Positions 5,781-12,418 of a stretch of DNA of 12,608 nt are shown one piece after another (position 1 is the stretch's first letter; every line of letters starts with the position of its first letter). This DNA comes from JAGLYP01 sp034659435 (GTDB lineage Bacteria > Patescibacteriota > Patescibacteriia > Patescibacteriales > UBA12075). The position numbers were made by a program, and so were the translations under genes. The DNA lies in contig JAYEHJ010000064.1 in assembly GCA_034659435.1 (NCBI GenBank), positions 1-12,608 on the forward strand. The letters are read 5' to 3'. The notes below the pieces were generated by a model. The model searched no databases and was not told where the DNA came from. It saw nothing but the letters and a program-made list of their open reading frames with translations.

Positions 5781-7697
5781 TTAGCTAAATTCAAGCACTG
5801 CTTTAATCCGTCTTACTCCTGAGCTGGAAGATTTTTCTTTTTTTATTTTAAATTTTCCTAAATTTCCAATACTTTCAACATGCGGACCGCCGCATATTTC
5901 CTTTGAAAATATATCTTTGCCTTTGCCGATTGTATAAACTTTAACTTTTTCACCGTATTTTGATTCAAAAACTCCGGTAGCGCCTTGCTTTTTTGCTTCT
6001 TCAAGATTCATCTCTTGCATTGTTACATTCAATTTTTTATTAATTTGCTCATTGACCATGTCTTCTACTTTTTGTTTTTCCTGATCGCTTAATTTTTCTC
6101 CATGATTAAAATCAAAGCGCAAGCGCTCGGCCGTAATATTGCTGCCGCGCTGATAAACATAATCGCCTAAAATCCTTCGCAAAGCTTCAAGCAAAAGATG
6201 AGCCGCTGTATGAAGTTTTGTTGTTTCTTCGCTTGAATCAGCCAAACCGCCTTTAAATTTTCCAGCGCTGGCGGTTCGGGATAACTCTTGATGTTTTTTT
6301 AGTTCTATTTTAAATTCGTTATCATCAACATACATACCTTTTTTTTTCAGCTCTTCACTTATCATCTCCAAAGGAAACCCATAAGTTTGATATAAATTAA
6401 AAGCTATACTTGAATCAACTTTATTTAGAATTTCTGGTCTTTCCCAATCCCCTAATTGCGTTATTTCTTTCCATTTTATCTTATCAAATTTTTTAAGTCC
6501 TTTGTCAATTGTTTTACTGAATTTCTTTTCCTCTTTTTCCATTTCAAATAAAATAAATTCTTTGTTCTTCTCTAATTCATCATATATATCTTTATAATCA
6601 TTAATAATAATTTCAGCAATCTCCTTTGTCCAGCCGATATTATCAATTCCAAGCTTGCGGACGAAGCGCACTGCCCGCCGAATTAAGCGCCTGACAATAT
6701 AGCCTTGGTCAAGATTTGACGGCGCGATTCCTTTATCATCCCCCATTAAAAAACAGGCGCCTTTTAAGTGGTCGGCGATTACTTCAAACGCATGCATATT
6801 ATCGCGATACTTTTTACCGCCGGATAATTCCTCAATTTTATTTAAAATATTTTCAAATAAATCCGTTTCAAAAACATTGTCTTTCCCTTGGCTCACCATA
6901 GTAATTCTTTCCAGTCCCCCGCCAAAATCAACATTTTTCTGCTTTAACTGTTCAAATCCGCTTTTTGTTTTTTTATATTGGATAAAAACACTATTGCCGA
7001 TTTCAATAAAACGGCCGCAATCGCAATTCACATGGCAAGGCTTGTCTTTCCATTTTGAATTTTCATGTTTTTTTAAATCAGCGCCCAAATCATAAAATAT
7101 TTCCGAATCCGGACCGCCGATTTCGCCAATCGGCATATCAACAGGCTTGCCGGAACGGCTCCACCAATTTTTTTCATCTCCATAATAAAATATCCTGCCG
7201 TCCCTAATGCCTTTTTCTTCTGCGCTGTCATAATCTTTTGCTTCAATGCCGGCTTCCTTAAATAATTCTTGCCAAATTTCAACTGATTCATCGTCTCGTT
7301 CCACGTTTATTTTTTTATTTCCGGAATAAACTGTCGCATATATTCGTTTTGGATCAAGTTTGATTTCTTTGGTTAAAAACTCAAAAATCAAATATAGTTG
7401 TTCTTTTTTAAAATAACCCCCCAAGCTCCAGTTTCCCAGCATTTCAAAAAAAGTATTATGCCTGTTATCTCCAACCTCTTCTATATCTCCGGAACGAAAA
7501 CATTTTTGGCTATTCACCAGCCGCTTTCCTTCGGGATGATTTTCTCCCGCCAAATAAGGAACCAAAGGCTGCATGCCGGAACTTATAAAAAGCGAAGTTG
7601 AATCATTTTCAGGAACCAAAGAAGCGCTTTGAACAACAGCATGTCCGCGCTCTTTAAAAAAATTCAAATATTTTTCGCGTATTTCTTTTGAGGTCAT
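5781..7697 (-). CDS. alaS: Alanyl-tRNA synthetase without C-Ala domain
   Basis: This class II synthetase charges tRNA-Ala and clears mischarged Ser and Gly. The 638 residues start MTSKEIREKYLNFFKERGH and contain the catalytic-domain marks KCFRSGDIEEVG, HNTFFEMLGNWSLGGYFKKE and FGGGLERI. The editing domain is complete, with zinc ligands H496-X3-H500 (HTAAH) and C602-X3-H606 (CGGPH), and SSSSGVRRI near the end. The usual protein (about 870 residues) continues into a dimerising, tRNA-elbow-binding C-Ala domain. Here the gene stops just after the editing core, and the next gene's promoter follows, so C-Ala is absent rather than split off nearby. Short forms like this are, to my knowledge, seen in reduced genomes. 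There is no SD (AAAATAAACATATT before the ATG). Confidence 0.96.
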   Translation of the reverse strand: MTSKEIREKYLNFFKERGHAVVQSASLVPENDSTSLFISSGMQPLVPYLAGENHPEGKRLVNSQKCFRSGDIEEVGDNRHNTFFEMLGNWSLGGYFKKEQLYLIFEFLTKEIKLDPKRIYATVYSGNKKINVERDDESVEIWQELFKEAGIEAKDYDSAEEKGIRDGRIFYYGDEKNWWSRSGKPVDMPIGEIGGPDSEIFYDLGADLKKHENSKWKDKPCHVNCDCGRFIEIGNSVFIQYKKTKSGFEQLKQKNVDFGGGLERITMVSQGKDNVFETDLFENILNKIEELSGGKKYRDNMHAFEVIADHLKGACFLMGDDKGIAPSNLDQGYIVRRLIRRAVRFVRKLGIDNIGWTKEIAEIIINDYKDIYDELEKNKEFILFEMEKEEKKFSKTIDKGLKKFDKIKWKEITQLGDWERPEILNKVDSSIAFNLYQTYGFPLEMISEELKKKGMYVDDNEFKIELKKHQELSRTASAGKFKGGLADSSEETTKLHTAAHLLLEALRRILGDYVYQRGSNITAERLRFDFNHGEKLSDQEKQKVEDMVNEQINKKLNVTMQEMNLEEAKKQGATGVFESKYGEKVKVYTIGKGKDIFSKEICGGPHVESIGNLGKFKIKKEKSSSSGVRRIKAVLEFS

Positions 7698-7729
7698 AAT
7701 ATGTTTATTTTCAATAACAACTATAAATT

Positions 7730-7758
7730 ATTTTAAACCAATCTTAAATAAATTACAA
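7730..7758 (-). promoter_or_regulatory. alaS: Possible alaS promoter
   Basis: On the minus strand TTGTAA (7758-7753) and TAAAAT (7735-7730) are separated by 17 bases, about 33 bases upstream of the alaS ATG. The match is moderate, and AT-rich DNA produces such matches by chance. Confidence 0.35.
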
Positions 7759-7760
7759 TC

Positions 7761-7831
7761 TTGACAAAATATTGAAAATGTGATATGGGGTATTATTGAA
7801 CATTGGCAGCGTAGTCGCTGCGGCGGTTTTT
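7761..7831 (+). promoter_or_regulatory. Plus-strand -35/-10-like boxes followed by a hairpin
   Basis: On the plus strand TTGACA (7761-7766) is followed 17 bases later by TATGGG (7784-7789), then a GC-rich hairpin GCAGCG-tagt-CGCTGC (7806-7821) and GGCGGTTTTT. This could be the start and early end of a very short transcript, or a terminator used from another direction. It is the only plus-strand signal I can support even weakly. Confidence 0.25.
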
Positions 7832-8071
7832 ATTCCACCATTTTTATTGTTTTTTGTTCATGTTTTACCATAGATTTTAATTTAATAATTAGTTATTTAT
7901 ACTTTAATTTTAGCATAAATTTAACTTTTTTTCTATGGTAAAATTGTGGATAATTTTGTATGTTTGCAGTTTTAAACGGCTGTTTTTTAATGGGGATAAA
8001 ATTTAATTGGCGACAGCTCCATCATGTGATATTTACGAAAGGTAATCGGTTTTATTCGTTTGAAAATAAAT

Positions 8072-8106
8072 AGAGGGATGGCAGCGCTTAAGCGTACCGT
8101 CCCTCT
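8072..8106 (-). terminator. Hairpin closing the pyrimidine unit
   Basis: Arms AGAGGGATGG (8072-8081) and CCGTCCCTCT (8097-8106) pair with one non-Watson-Crick position. An inner palindrome CGCTT/AAGCG extends the stem. On the minus strand it is followed by ATTTATTTTC. It lies 20 bases past the stop of the last pyr gene and is the likely end of that transcript. Confidence 0.6.
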
Positions 8107-8125
8107 GTAATTCTACCGGAAAGCA

Positions 8126-8788
8126 TCAATTATTTTCGATATAATCAACGCACTCCAGATGTTTTTGGCCACTGATTTTTCCTGTGGCTTTGTAATAATC
8201 GAGAAGCTTCCTGATAGTAAAGCACGGAATCAGATTGTATCCAGCCTCTTTGAGCTGTGCCTGACCGCCTTGTTGGCGATCGACCAATACAACCAAATTC
8301 TTGACGACCGAACCTTCCGATTCAACGGCCTTTATGGCCTCAATCTTGGAATCTGCCTTTGTGACCAGATCATCGATTATCAGAACGTTTTCGCCTTCCC
8401 GATAATCAAAGCCGGGTAATGGTATAATCCTGCGCTTGTCATCGGTCACTTCCTTAAAAAGTTTGATTATCCGAAACCCCCTGGGTTCCGGGACAATTCT
8501 TTCAAGGGCTTCAATAATCGGGTCACCGGCATAAGGTATACCGGCTACAGCCTGAAAATTCAGATTGTTTTGCTGAATACTGCCCCAAAGCGCCATTGCA
8601 ATCAGGCCGCAATCTTCTGGCGTAAGGGGACCGGGGTTGGTCGGATTATCTTTTGTTCGCAGATTAAGGTAAAAAGGTGAAAGCGGGGCGTCCGGATTCT
8701 TTTCATGGAGCTTCAATTTGAATGCGCCAAACTTGAATGCCTCTCTTTCAAAAACCACATCGGCGACATCAGTATATATTTTTTCCAT
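8126..8788 (-). CDS. pyrE: Orotate phosphoribosyltransferase homologue, unusual PRPP loop
   Basis: The family joins orotate to PRPP to make OMP, the step before OMP decarboxylase. The 220 residues show SPFYLNLR (37-44, like the SPYY-R signature), an AGIPYAGDPI segment (82-91), and a PRPP-type strand and loop VLIIDDLVTKADSK (135-148). In canonical members the loop reads D-D-V-I-T-T-G-x-S; here T-G is replaced by K-A, and the catalytic K-E-H-G-like loop is not obvious. The substrate assignment therefore rests mainly on context. The ATG overlaps the pyrF stop by one base (TAATG), with GGAAGGT 5 bases upstream, so translation is probably coupled. It is last in the unit, before the hairpin at 8072-8106. 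A related salvage phosphoribosyltransferase is the alternative. Confidence 0.75.
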   Translation of the reverse strand: MEKIYTDVADVVFEREAFKFGAFKLKLHEKNPDAPLSPFYLNLRTKDNPTNPGPLTPEDCGLIAMALWGSIQQNNLNFQAVAGIPYAGDPIIEALERIVPEPRGFRIIKLFKEVTDDKRRIIPLPGFDYREGENVLIIDDLVTKADSKIEAIKAVESEGSVVKNLVVLVDRQQGGQAQLKEAGYNLIPCFTIRKLLDYYKATGKISGQKHLECVDYIENN

Positions 8789-9585
8789 TACGCACCTTCC
8801 AATTCGGCTTCTGCCCGTTCAATATCCTGATGCACCAATTTTGCCATGTCTTCCATAGTCTTGCCTTCGGGCGGCTGGGAAATCAATCTGCCGATAACAA
8901 ATCCGGTAATGCCTTTCTTTCTGGCTTCATACGGCGACATTTTCCGGCTTTGATCATCCGGCGGTGAATCGGGATTGCGAATACCCGGCGTGATGACCTC
9001 TTTATCAGGCCACCGTTTGATCATTTCGTAAGCTTCCAATGGCGAAGACAAAAGGCAGTCAACCCCGGCGGAAACCGCTTCCTCGGCCAGCATCATCACG
9101 ATGTGAGTGATAAAATCCTGTTGTTCTTCCGGCGTACTCGGCTTTTTCATCCCTTCCGGCACCATTCCTTTGCGGAGCAGATCTTCATACTTTTGGCTCG
9201 TCGGGATTGTCACGGCGATGATTTTCGGTCTGGGGATACCCCATTCCTGCGCCCTTTCATGCGCCCCTTCAATTGCCGCTTCCATCATGGCTTTCATGCC
9301 TTCGGCCATAACATTGAAATAAGCCACGCCGTGAGAAGTTGTTGCTTTGGCCGCACCTTTGACCGTATTCGGGATATCGTAATATTTCGTATCCGCAAAT
9401 ACCTGACAGCCAAACACCTTGGGCAAATTAATAGCAGTGGGCTGGCCGACGCTGCTCATGAGTTCCAGTCCGACCTTGACAATGTCATAGAAAGGCGCCA
9501 ATTTTACGAGGCGATTCCCGGCTTCAACCAATGTCGGTACATCAAGTGGCAAGAAAAGATTCGATTTCTTAATCTCATTATCCAT
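8788..9585 (-). CDS. pyrF: Orotidine 5'-phosphate decarboxylase
   Basis: This enzyme removes CO2 from OMP to give UMP, the last de novo step. The 265 residues form a TIM barrel with the family marks: LPLDVP (D15), VKVGLEL (K37), and the catalytic D-X-K-X-X-D as DTKYYD (65-70) followed by IPNTV. Near the end are TPGIR (199-203) and the phosphate-gripping IGR (231-233). All four charged catalytic residues are present. At 265 residues it is longer than the usual 230-240; the extra lies around 130-160 (KYEDLLRKGMVPEGM). A perfect GGAGG sits at 9593-9597, seven bases before the ATG, and overlaps the end of the upstream stop codon region. The gene has visibly more G+C than the ribosomal genes. Confidence 0.92.
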   Translation of the reverse strand: MDNEIKKSNLFLPLDVPTLVEAGNRLVKLAPFYDIVKVGLELMSSVGQPTAINLPKVFGCQVFADTKYYDIPNTVKGAAKATTSHGVAYFNVMAEGMKAMMEAAIEGAHERAQEWGIPRPKIIAVTIPTSQKYEDLLRKGMVPEGMKKPSTPEEQQDFITHIVMMLAEEAVSAGVDCLLSSPLEAYEMIKRWPDKEVITPGIRNPDSPPDDQSRKMSPYEARKKGITGFVIGRLISQPPEGKTMEDMAKLVHQDIERAEAELEGA

Positions 9586-9597
9586 GTCGTGTCCTCC

Positions 9598-10161
9598 TTA
9601 TAATCTTTTGATTTCGGTTAAATGTTGAAAAATCTCTTTTACCAAAGCTATCGGATCATCATTGATCACAATAACCGCTTTACTTTGCTTTTCGGTCTCA
9701 TTCAAGGCGGGGATAATTTTCCCATCAACAAACCCACCAGAACCAGCCAAAAGGCCGATAACCTTATCGTCACCCTCGTCGCACATGAGAGTGAATTCGT
9801 TCATGGTTCCCCATCTGCCGGATATAAATATTCCAGCATCACAGGTGCGAGTACAGATAAGATTCCTGCCTTTCTTTTCCATGCCAGTAAAAGTGAGAAT
9901 ATATGGCGTTGCCGAGAACTTATGATTGTTTATATGATCATTCATATTTAATCCCGGCGAAAATCCAAGTACTATCCCGTCATTTTCATTCGCTCCTAAG
10001 GCGGCTTCATGTGGAAGACCAGGACATGCGCCTGTACAAATAATGCCATTAGCGTGGGCAACTTCTCTACCGATAACTCGTGCGGACTCTTTGCATGAAT
10101 CCATCTCACTTCCACCAGCTGATCCAAAAACGCCGATCTTGTTTTTCTCCCAAAAATTCAT
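9598..10161 (-). CDS. LOG/SLOG-type Rossmann protein in the pyr operon
   Basis: The 187 residues have an N-terminal Rossmann start (KIGVFGSAGGSE, 8-19), GIICTGACPGLPHEAALGA (39-57), and a later GRN (98-100) with ISGRWGTMNEF (113-123). The layout is that of the LOG/'lysine decarboxylase-like' and SLOG families, in which a conserved Arg and a PGGxGTxxE loop bind a nucleotide. Here the loop reads SGRWGTMNE, so the first glycines differ. Some relatives (LOG, PpnN) hydrolyse nucleoside monophosphates to base and ribose 5-phosphate; whether this one does is unknown. It lies between pyrD and pyrF, and its stop TAA directly precedes GGAGG. GGAGGT is 7 bases before its ATG. The setting suggests a link to pyrimidine nucleotide sensing or turnover. 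Confidence 0.7.
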   Translation of the reverse strand: MNFWEKNKIGVFGSAGGSEMDSCKESARVIGREVAHANGIICTGACPGLPHEAALGANENDGIVLGFSPGLNMNDHINNHKFSATPYILTFTGMEKKGRNLICTRTCDAGIFISGRWGTMNEFTLMCDEGDDKVIGLLAGSGGFVDGKIIPALNETEKQSKAVIVINDDPIALVKEIFQHLTEIKRL

Positions 10162-10245
10162 AGACTATACCTCCGTTTTACAAGTTAAAAGATATATTTA
10201 TTCTTATTTTTCAATCATTTTTGTTCTGTATCGATTATGTGAAAT

Positions 10246-11229
10246 TTACCATTTTCCTAAAATAATATTTCCGGTTTTGATTATACCTTGAACATTCCAG
10301 GGTCGCAAAATCGCTACGCAACCAATTTCCAGAGCTGATGCTCCGGCATTAATGTAATCACGTGCATCCCGGCTATTTAGTATACCTCCGCCTGCTTTAA
10401 TGGGCATAGATATGCCTGCCTGACGGACACCTTTTAGCCAGTTTACAACGATTGGTTTAAGTTTCTCGCCGGAAAGTCCTCCTCCGCCCAAATGCGCCAA
10501 AGGAGAAATATCGCTTCCAAAAATCTCTCGCCAATTAATCTGTTCTGGTAACTTGCCCCAAGGAATTGTATTTGAACAAGTCAAACAATCACATAGGCCG
10601 AAATTCTCAATTTCTTTGATGAAAGGAATTCCTGCACTAAGCGCATCTACGACTCCGATTTTAAGATCAAGAGGAACTGATAAAGGCTCGAAAACCTTAA
10701 GAATTGAAAGCGAATCATTTATCAACTCTTTTGTTGGGTGTCCGGTATTGGGACATGAAACATTCACCTGAACTCCAAAAGGCGCGCTAAACTCAGATTT
10801 TGATTTTATTAACAACTCAACAAAGCTGTTTGCTTCATTGAGCTTCTCTTCCAGTGTATTCCCAAGACTCATGAACGAAATCATAAAAGGTTCCGTTCTG
10901 CCCTGCCATTTTCCTTTTTTCACAAGTTTAATTGCACCGGGGCCGCTTAAATCCACCGAATTCAAAACAGCTCCCTCCCAAAAATATACCCTGACACAAT
11001 CAGGAAATAGACTTGTGGACTGTAAATTCTGATCTAGCGGCATATTACCTACCCGAGCAGGAAATGTGGTCGTTTTAGAGATAAAAGTTGTACCGCTGAA
11101 ATTAAACCGTTTCCCAAAGAGCATTTTATACCAGCGATGATAGGGCCAGCCTTCTCCGAAAAAATTCAGTGTTCCGGATGCAACAAAAACTACTCCGAAG
11201 TTAATTCCTCTTAATATTAATCCTTCCAT
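10246..11229 (-). CDS. pyrD: Dihydroorotate dehydrogenase homologue, class 1-like
   Basis: This FMN enzyme oxidises dihydroorotate to orotate. The 327 residues follow the class 1 pattern: VFVASGTL (14-21), ISKTTTFPARVGNMP (50-64), VNVSCPNTG (155-163) with Cys159 in the place of the class 1 catalytic base, LDLKIGV (188-194), TCSNTI (217-222), GGGGLSG (248-254), KAGGGI (278-283) and GASALEIG (296-303). There is no membrane helix, so it is probably cytosolic. An electron-transfer partner (PyrK) is not in the window. Spacing around 70-90 (LQSTSLFPDCVRVYF) looks divergent, so a relative such as dihydropyrimidine dehydrogenase is a fallback. GGAGG lies 7 bases before the ATG. It is first in the unit, downstream of a leader hairpin. 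Confidence 0.85.
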   Translation of the reverse strand: MEGLILRGINFGVVFVASGTLNFFGEGWPYHRWYKMLFGKRFNFSGTTFISKTTTFPARVGNMPLDQNLQSTSLFPDCVRVYFWEGAVLNSVDLSGPGAIKLVKKGKWQGRTEPFMISFMSLGNTLEEKLNEANSFVELLIKSKSEFSAPFGVQVNVSCPNTGHPTKELINDSLSILKVFEPLSVPLDLKIGVVDALSAGIPFIKEIENFGLCDCLTCSNTIPWGKLPEQINWREIFGSDISPLAHLGGGGLSGEKLKPIVVNWLKGVRQAGISMPIKAGGGILNSRDARDYINAGASALEIGCVAILRPWNVQGIIKTGNIILGKW

Positions 11230-11300
11230 TTCTTTTCCTCCATTTATGAAATGTTAAATATCTCAATTATGTATAAATTTTCAAGGTTCTAATACAAATA

Positions 11301-11339
11301 CAAAAAAACAAATCCCCAGAAATCCTCCTCAGATTTGTT
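11301..11339 (-). terminator. Leader terminator (probable attenuator) before pyrD
   Basis: On the minus strand AACAAATC (11339-11332) pairs with GATTTGTT (11314-11307), followed by a run of seven T (11308-11302). It lies between the predicted start of transcription (about 11350) and the pyrD ATG, so it would stop most transcripts early. The same left arm can instead pair with a nearer GATTT (11324-11320), forming a small hairpin with the loop TGAGGAG. The two structures exclude each other, as expected of an attenuator. It could alternatively be the terminator of the gene at 11510-12418. Confidence 0.55.
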
Positions 11340-11356
11340 GTTTTTAGTATGCTACT

Positions 11357-11385
11357 ACTTTACAATATTTAAAACAAAAAATCAA
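11357..11385 (-). promoter_or_regulatory. Predicted promoter of the pyrimidine unit
   Basis: On the minus strand TTGATT (11385-11380), 17 bases, TAAAGT (11362-11357). Each box matches four of six consensus bases with the optimal spacer. It places the start of transcription about 11 bases before the leader hairpin. In AT-rich DNA this is suggestive, not decisive. Confidence 0.45.
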
Positions 11386-11509
11386 GAATTTGCGGTAATA
11401 TGTCGCAGCTATATGACAATGTTATAGTACAGCCATTTAGAAATGCCATACTTGGCTATTTTTTGACCCATAACGGTTTAGATAATAATATTGATTGATT
11501 ATTTAAATT

Positions 11510-12418
11510 TTACAATCTTGCCCGATTCTCCTTTATCCTCCCTAAAGTAGCTTCAAAAACTTTCAAATTCCCTCTTACTTTTAGATTAATGTTTTCATTC
11601 TGATAAAAATCATTCATTTGTTCTTCTAAGGCTAAAACGATTTTATCAAATGTATCCAGTTCTGTTCCACTGGGCTTTTGCTCCTCTCCAACTGTATAAT
11701 TCATATTTCTTTCCAGTTTTTTTATATCTTCAAGATCCATGTTAAGGAAAAAATTAGGCAGATTTGTAAGCTGCTTTTTTATCATCTCACCATTTTCAAA
11801 TACAAAACCATATTTCAACTTTGAGCCATAGCGTTCAGATTTCTTGCGCAATTTCTCCGCTTTTTCTTTGTACCTGCCGCCGCCCTTTTTATCATAAACG
11901 CTATCAAAACCACAAGCCACAATTCCGGTGTCAGCCTCAACAACAACAAAATCAACACCGTTAGCCAAATCGTCATATTCTGAAGCATGCACCACAAAGT
12001 AGTCCGGAGCCAAAATCCGATTTAAATTAACCAGCAAATATTTCTCCAGCTTTTCACCATTCCCGCTTTTTTTAATCGCGCGATATTCTTTAATTTTTTC
12101 TTCAAGCGCTTCCTCTGACGCATTGCTATCAAGCTCATAAAAATCTTTCGCCCAATCCCGCATCTTTTTATCTTTGATTCTTGCGTCATCTTTCACTTCT
12201 TCTTTTTTATATGGTCCATTTTTCTTCCTGATAAAACTGCTCATTCTGATAGACCCGTCGCCGCAAACAAAGCCCTCATCATCATATTTCTTAAAATTCT
12301 TTTTTATTTCCTTAACATAATATTCAAGCATCTCATCAATACTTTCGCATTTTTTCTCAAAAACACCATCTTGTCCTCCTTGAAATCTTTCCCCAAATTT
12401 CCCATTTGTAAATGACAT
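11510..12418 (-). CDS. Unrecognised 302-residue protein, possible nuclease-like core
   Basis: I do not recognise this protein. It is soluble, highly charged and has no signal peptide. Residues 76-120 are charged and helical (KDDARIKDKKMRDWAKDF, EEKIKEYRAIKKS). A central alpha/beta core follows: HASEYDDLANGVDFVVVEAD (144-163), then GIVACGFDSVYDKK (165-178) and a Lys-rich helix. Acidic residues at Asp149, Asp150, Asp156 and Asp172 at the ends of beta strands, with nearby lysines, resemble PD-(D/E)XK nuclease cores, but the exact E-X-K is not visible. Later comes KYGFVFENGEMIKKQL (202-217). The leader (TTACAACAAAATT) has no SD, like the ribosomal genes, so it belongs to the host background rather than to the pyr island. 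The start at 12418 is the first ATG in frame. Confidence 0.65.
   Translation of the reverse strand: MSFTNGKFGERFQGGQDGVFEKKCESIDEMLEYYVKEIKKNFKKYDDEGFVCGDGSIRMSSFIRKKNGPYKKEEVKDDARIKDKKMRDWAKDFYELDSNASEEALEEKIKEYRAIKKSGNGEKLEKYLLVNLNRILAPDYFVVHASEYDDLANGVDFVVVEADTGIVACGFDSVYDKKGGGRYKEKAEKLRKKSERYGSKLKYGFVFENGEMIKKQLTNLPNFFLNMDLEDIKKLERNMNYTVGEEQKPSGTELDTFDKIVLALEEQMNDFYQNENINLKVRGNLKVFEATLGRIKENRARL

Larger units (their letters stand above)
7698..8071. other. Gene-free junction between alaS and the pyrimidine island
   Basis: About 430 bases separate alaS from the next gene. I find no credible ORF or tRNA. The stretch holds the boxes and hairpin at 7761-7831 and an 11-base perfect inverted repeat, TTTTACCATAG at 7863-7873 and CTATGGTAAAA at 7933-7943, 59 bases apart. 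It also has one exact DnaA-box match, TGTGGATAA at 7945-7953, and a one-mismatch copy, TGGGGATAA at 7991-7999. None of these alone proves a function. Confidence 0.5.

Noticed and set aside
7073..7291. Minus-strand ORF of 72 codons inside alaS
   Set aside because: Out-of-frame shadow within the intact AlaRS catalytic region.
7945..7999. Replication origin based on DnaA boxes
   Set aside because: Only one exact box and one near match; a single 9-base match is not rare in 12.6 kb of AT-rich DNA, and dnaA/dnaN are not nearby.
9103..9603. Plus-strand ORF of 166 codons opposite pyrF
   Set aside because: It is the antisense of a gene with all OMP decarboxylase motifs; it has no independent motif or SD.
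11230..11330. Leader peptide for pyrD attenuation, starting at a TTG or CTG after AGGAGG
   Set aside because: The TTG is about 14 bases from the SD, the CTG is a rare start, and neither frame gives a convincing regulatory peptide.
11815..11997. Minus-strand ORF of 60 codons inside the 302-residue gene
   Set aside because: Out-of-frame shadow; its hydrophobic run comes from frame shift of the D/V-rich core.
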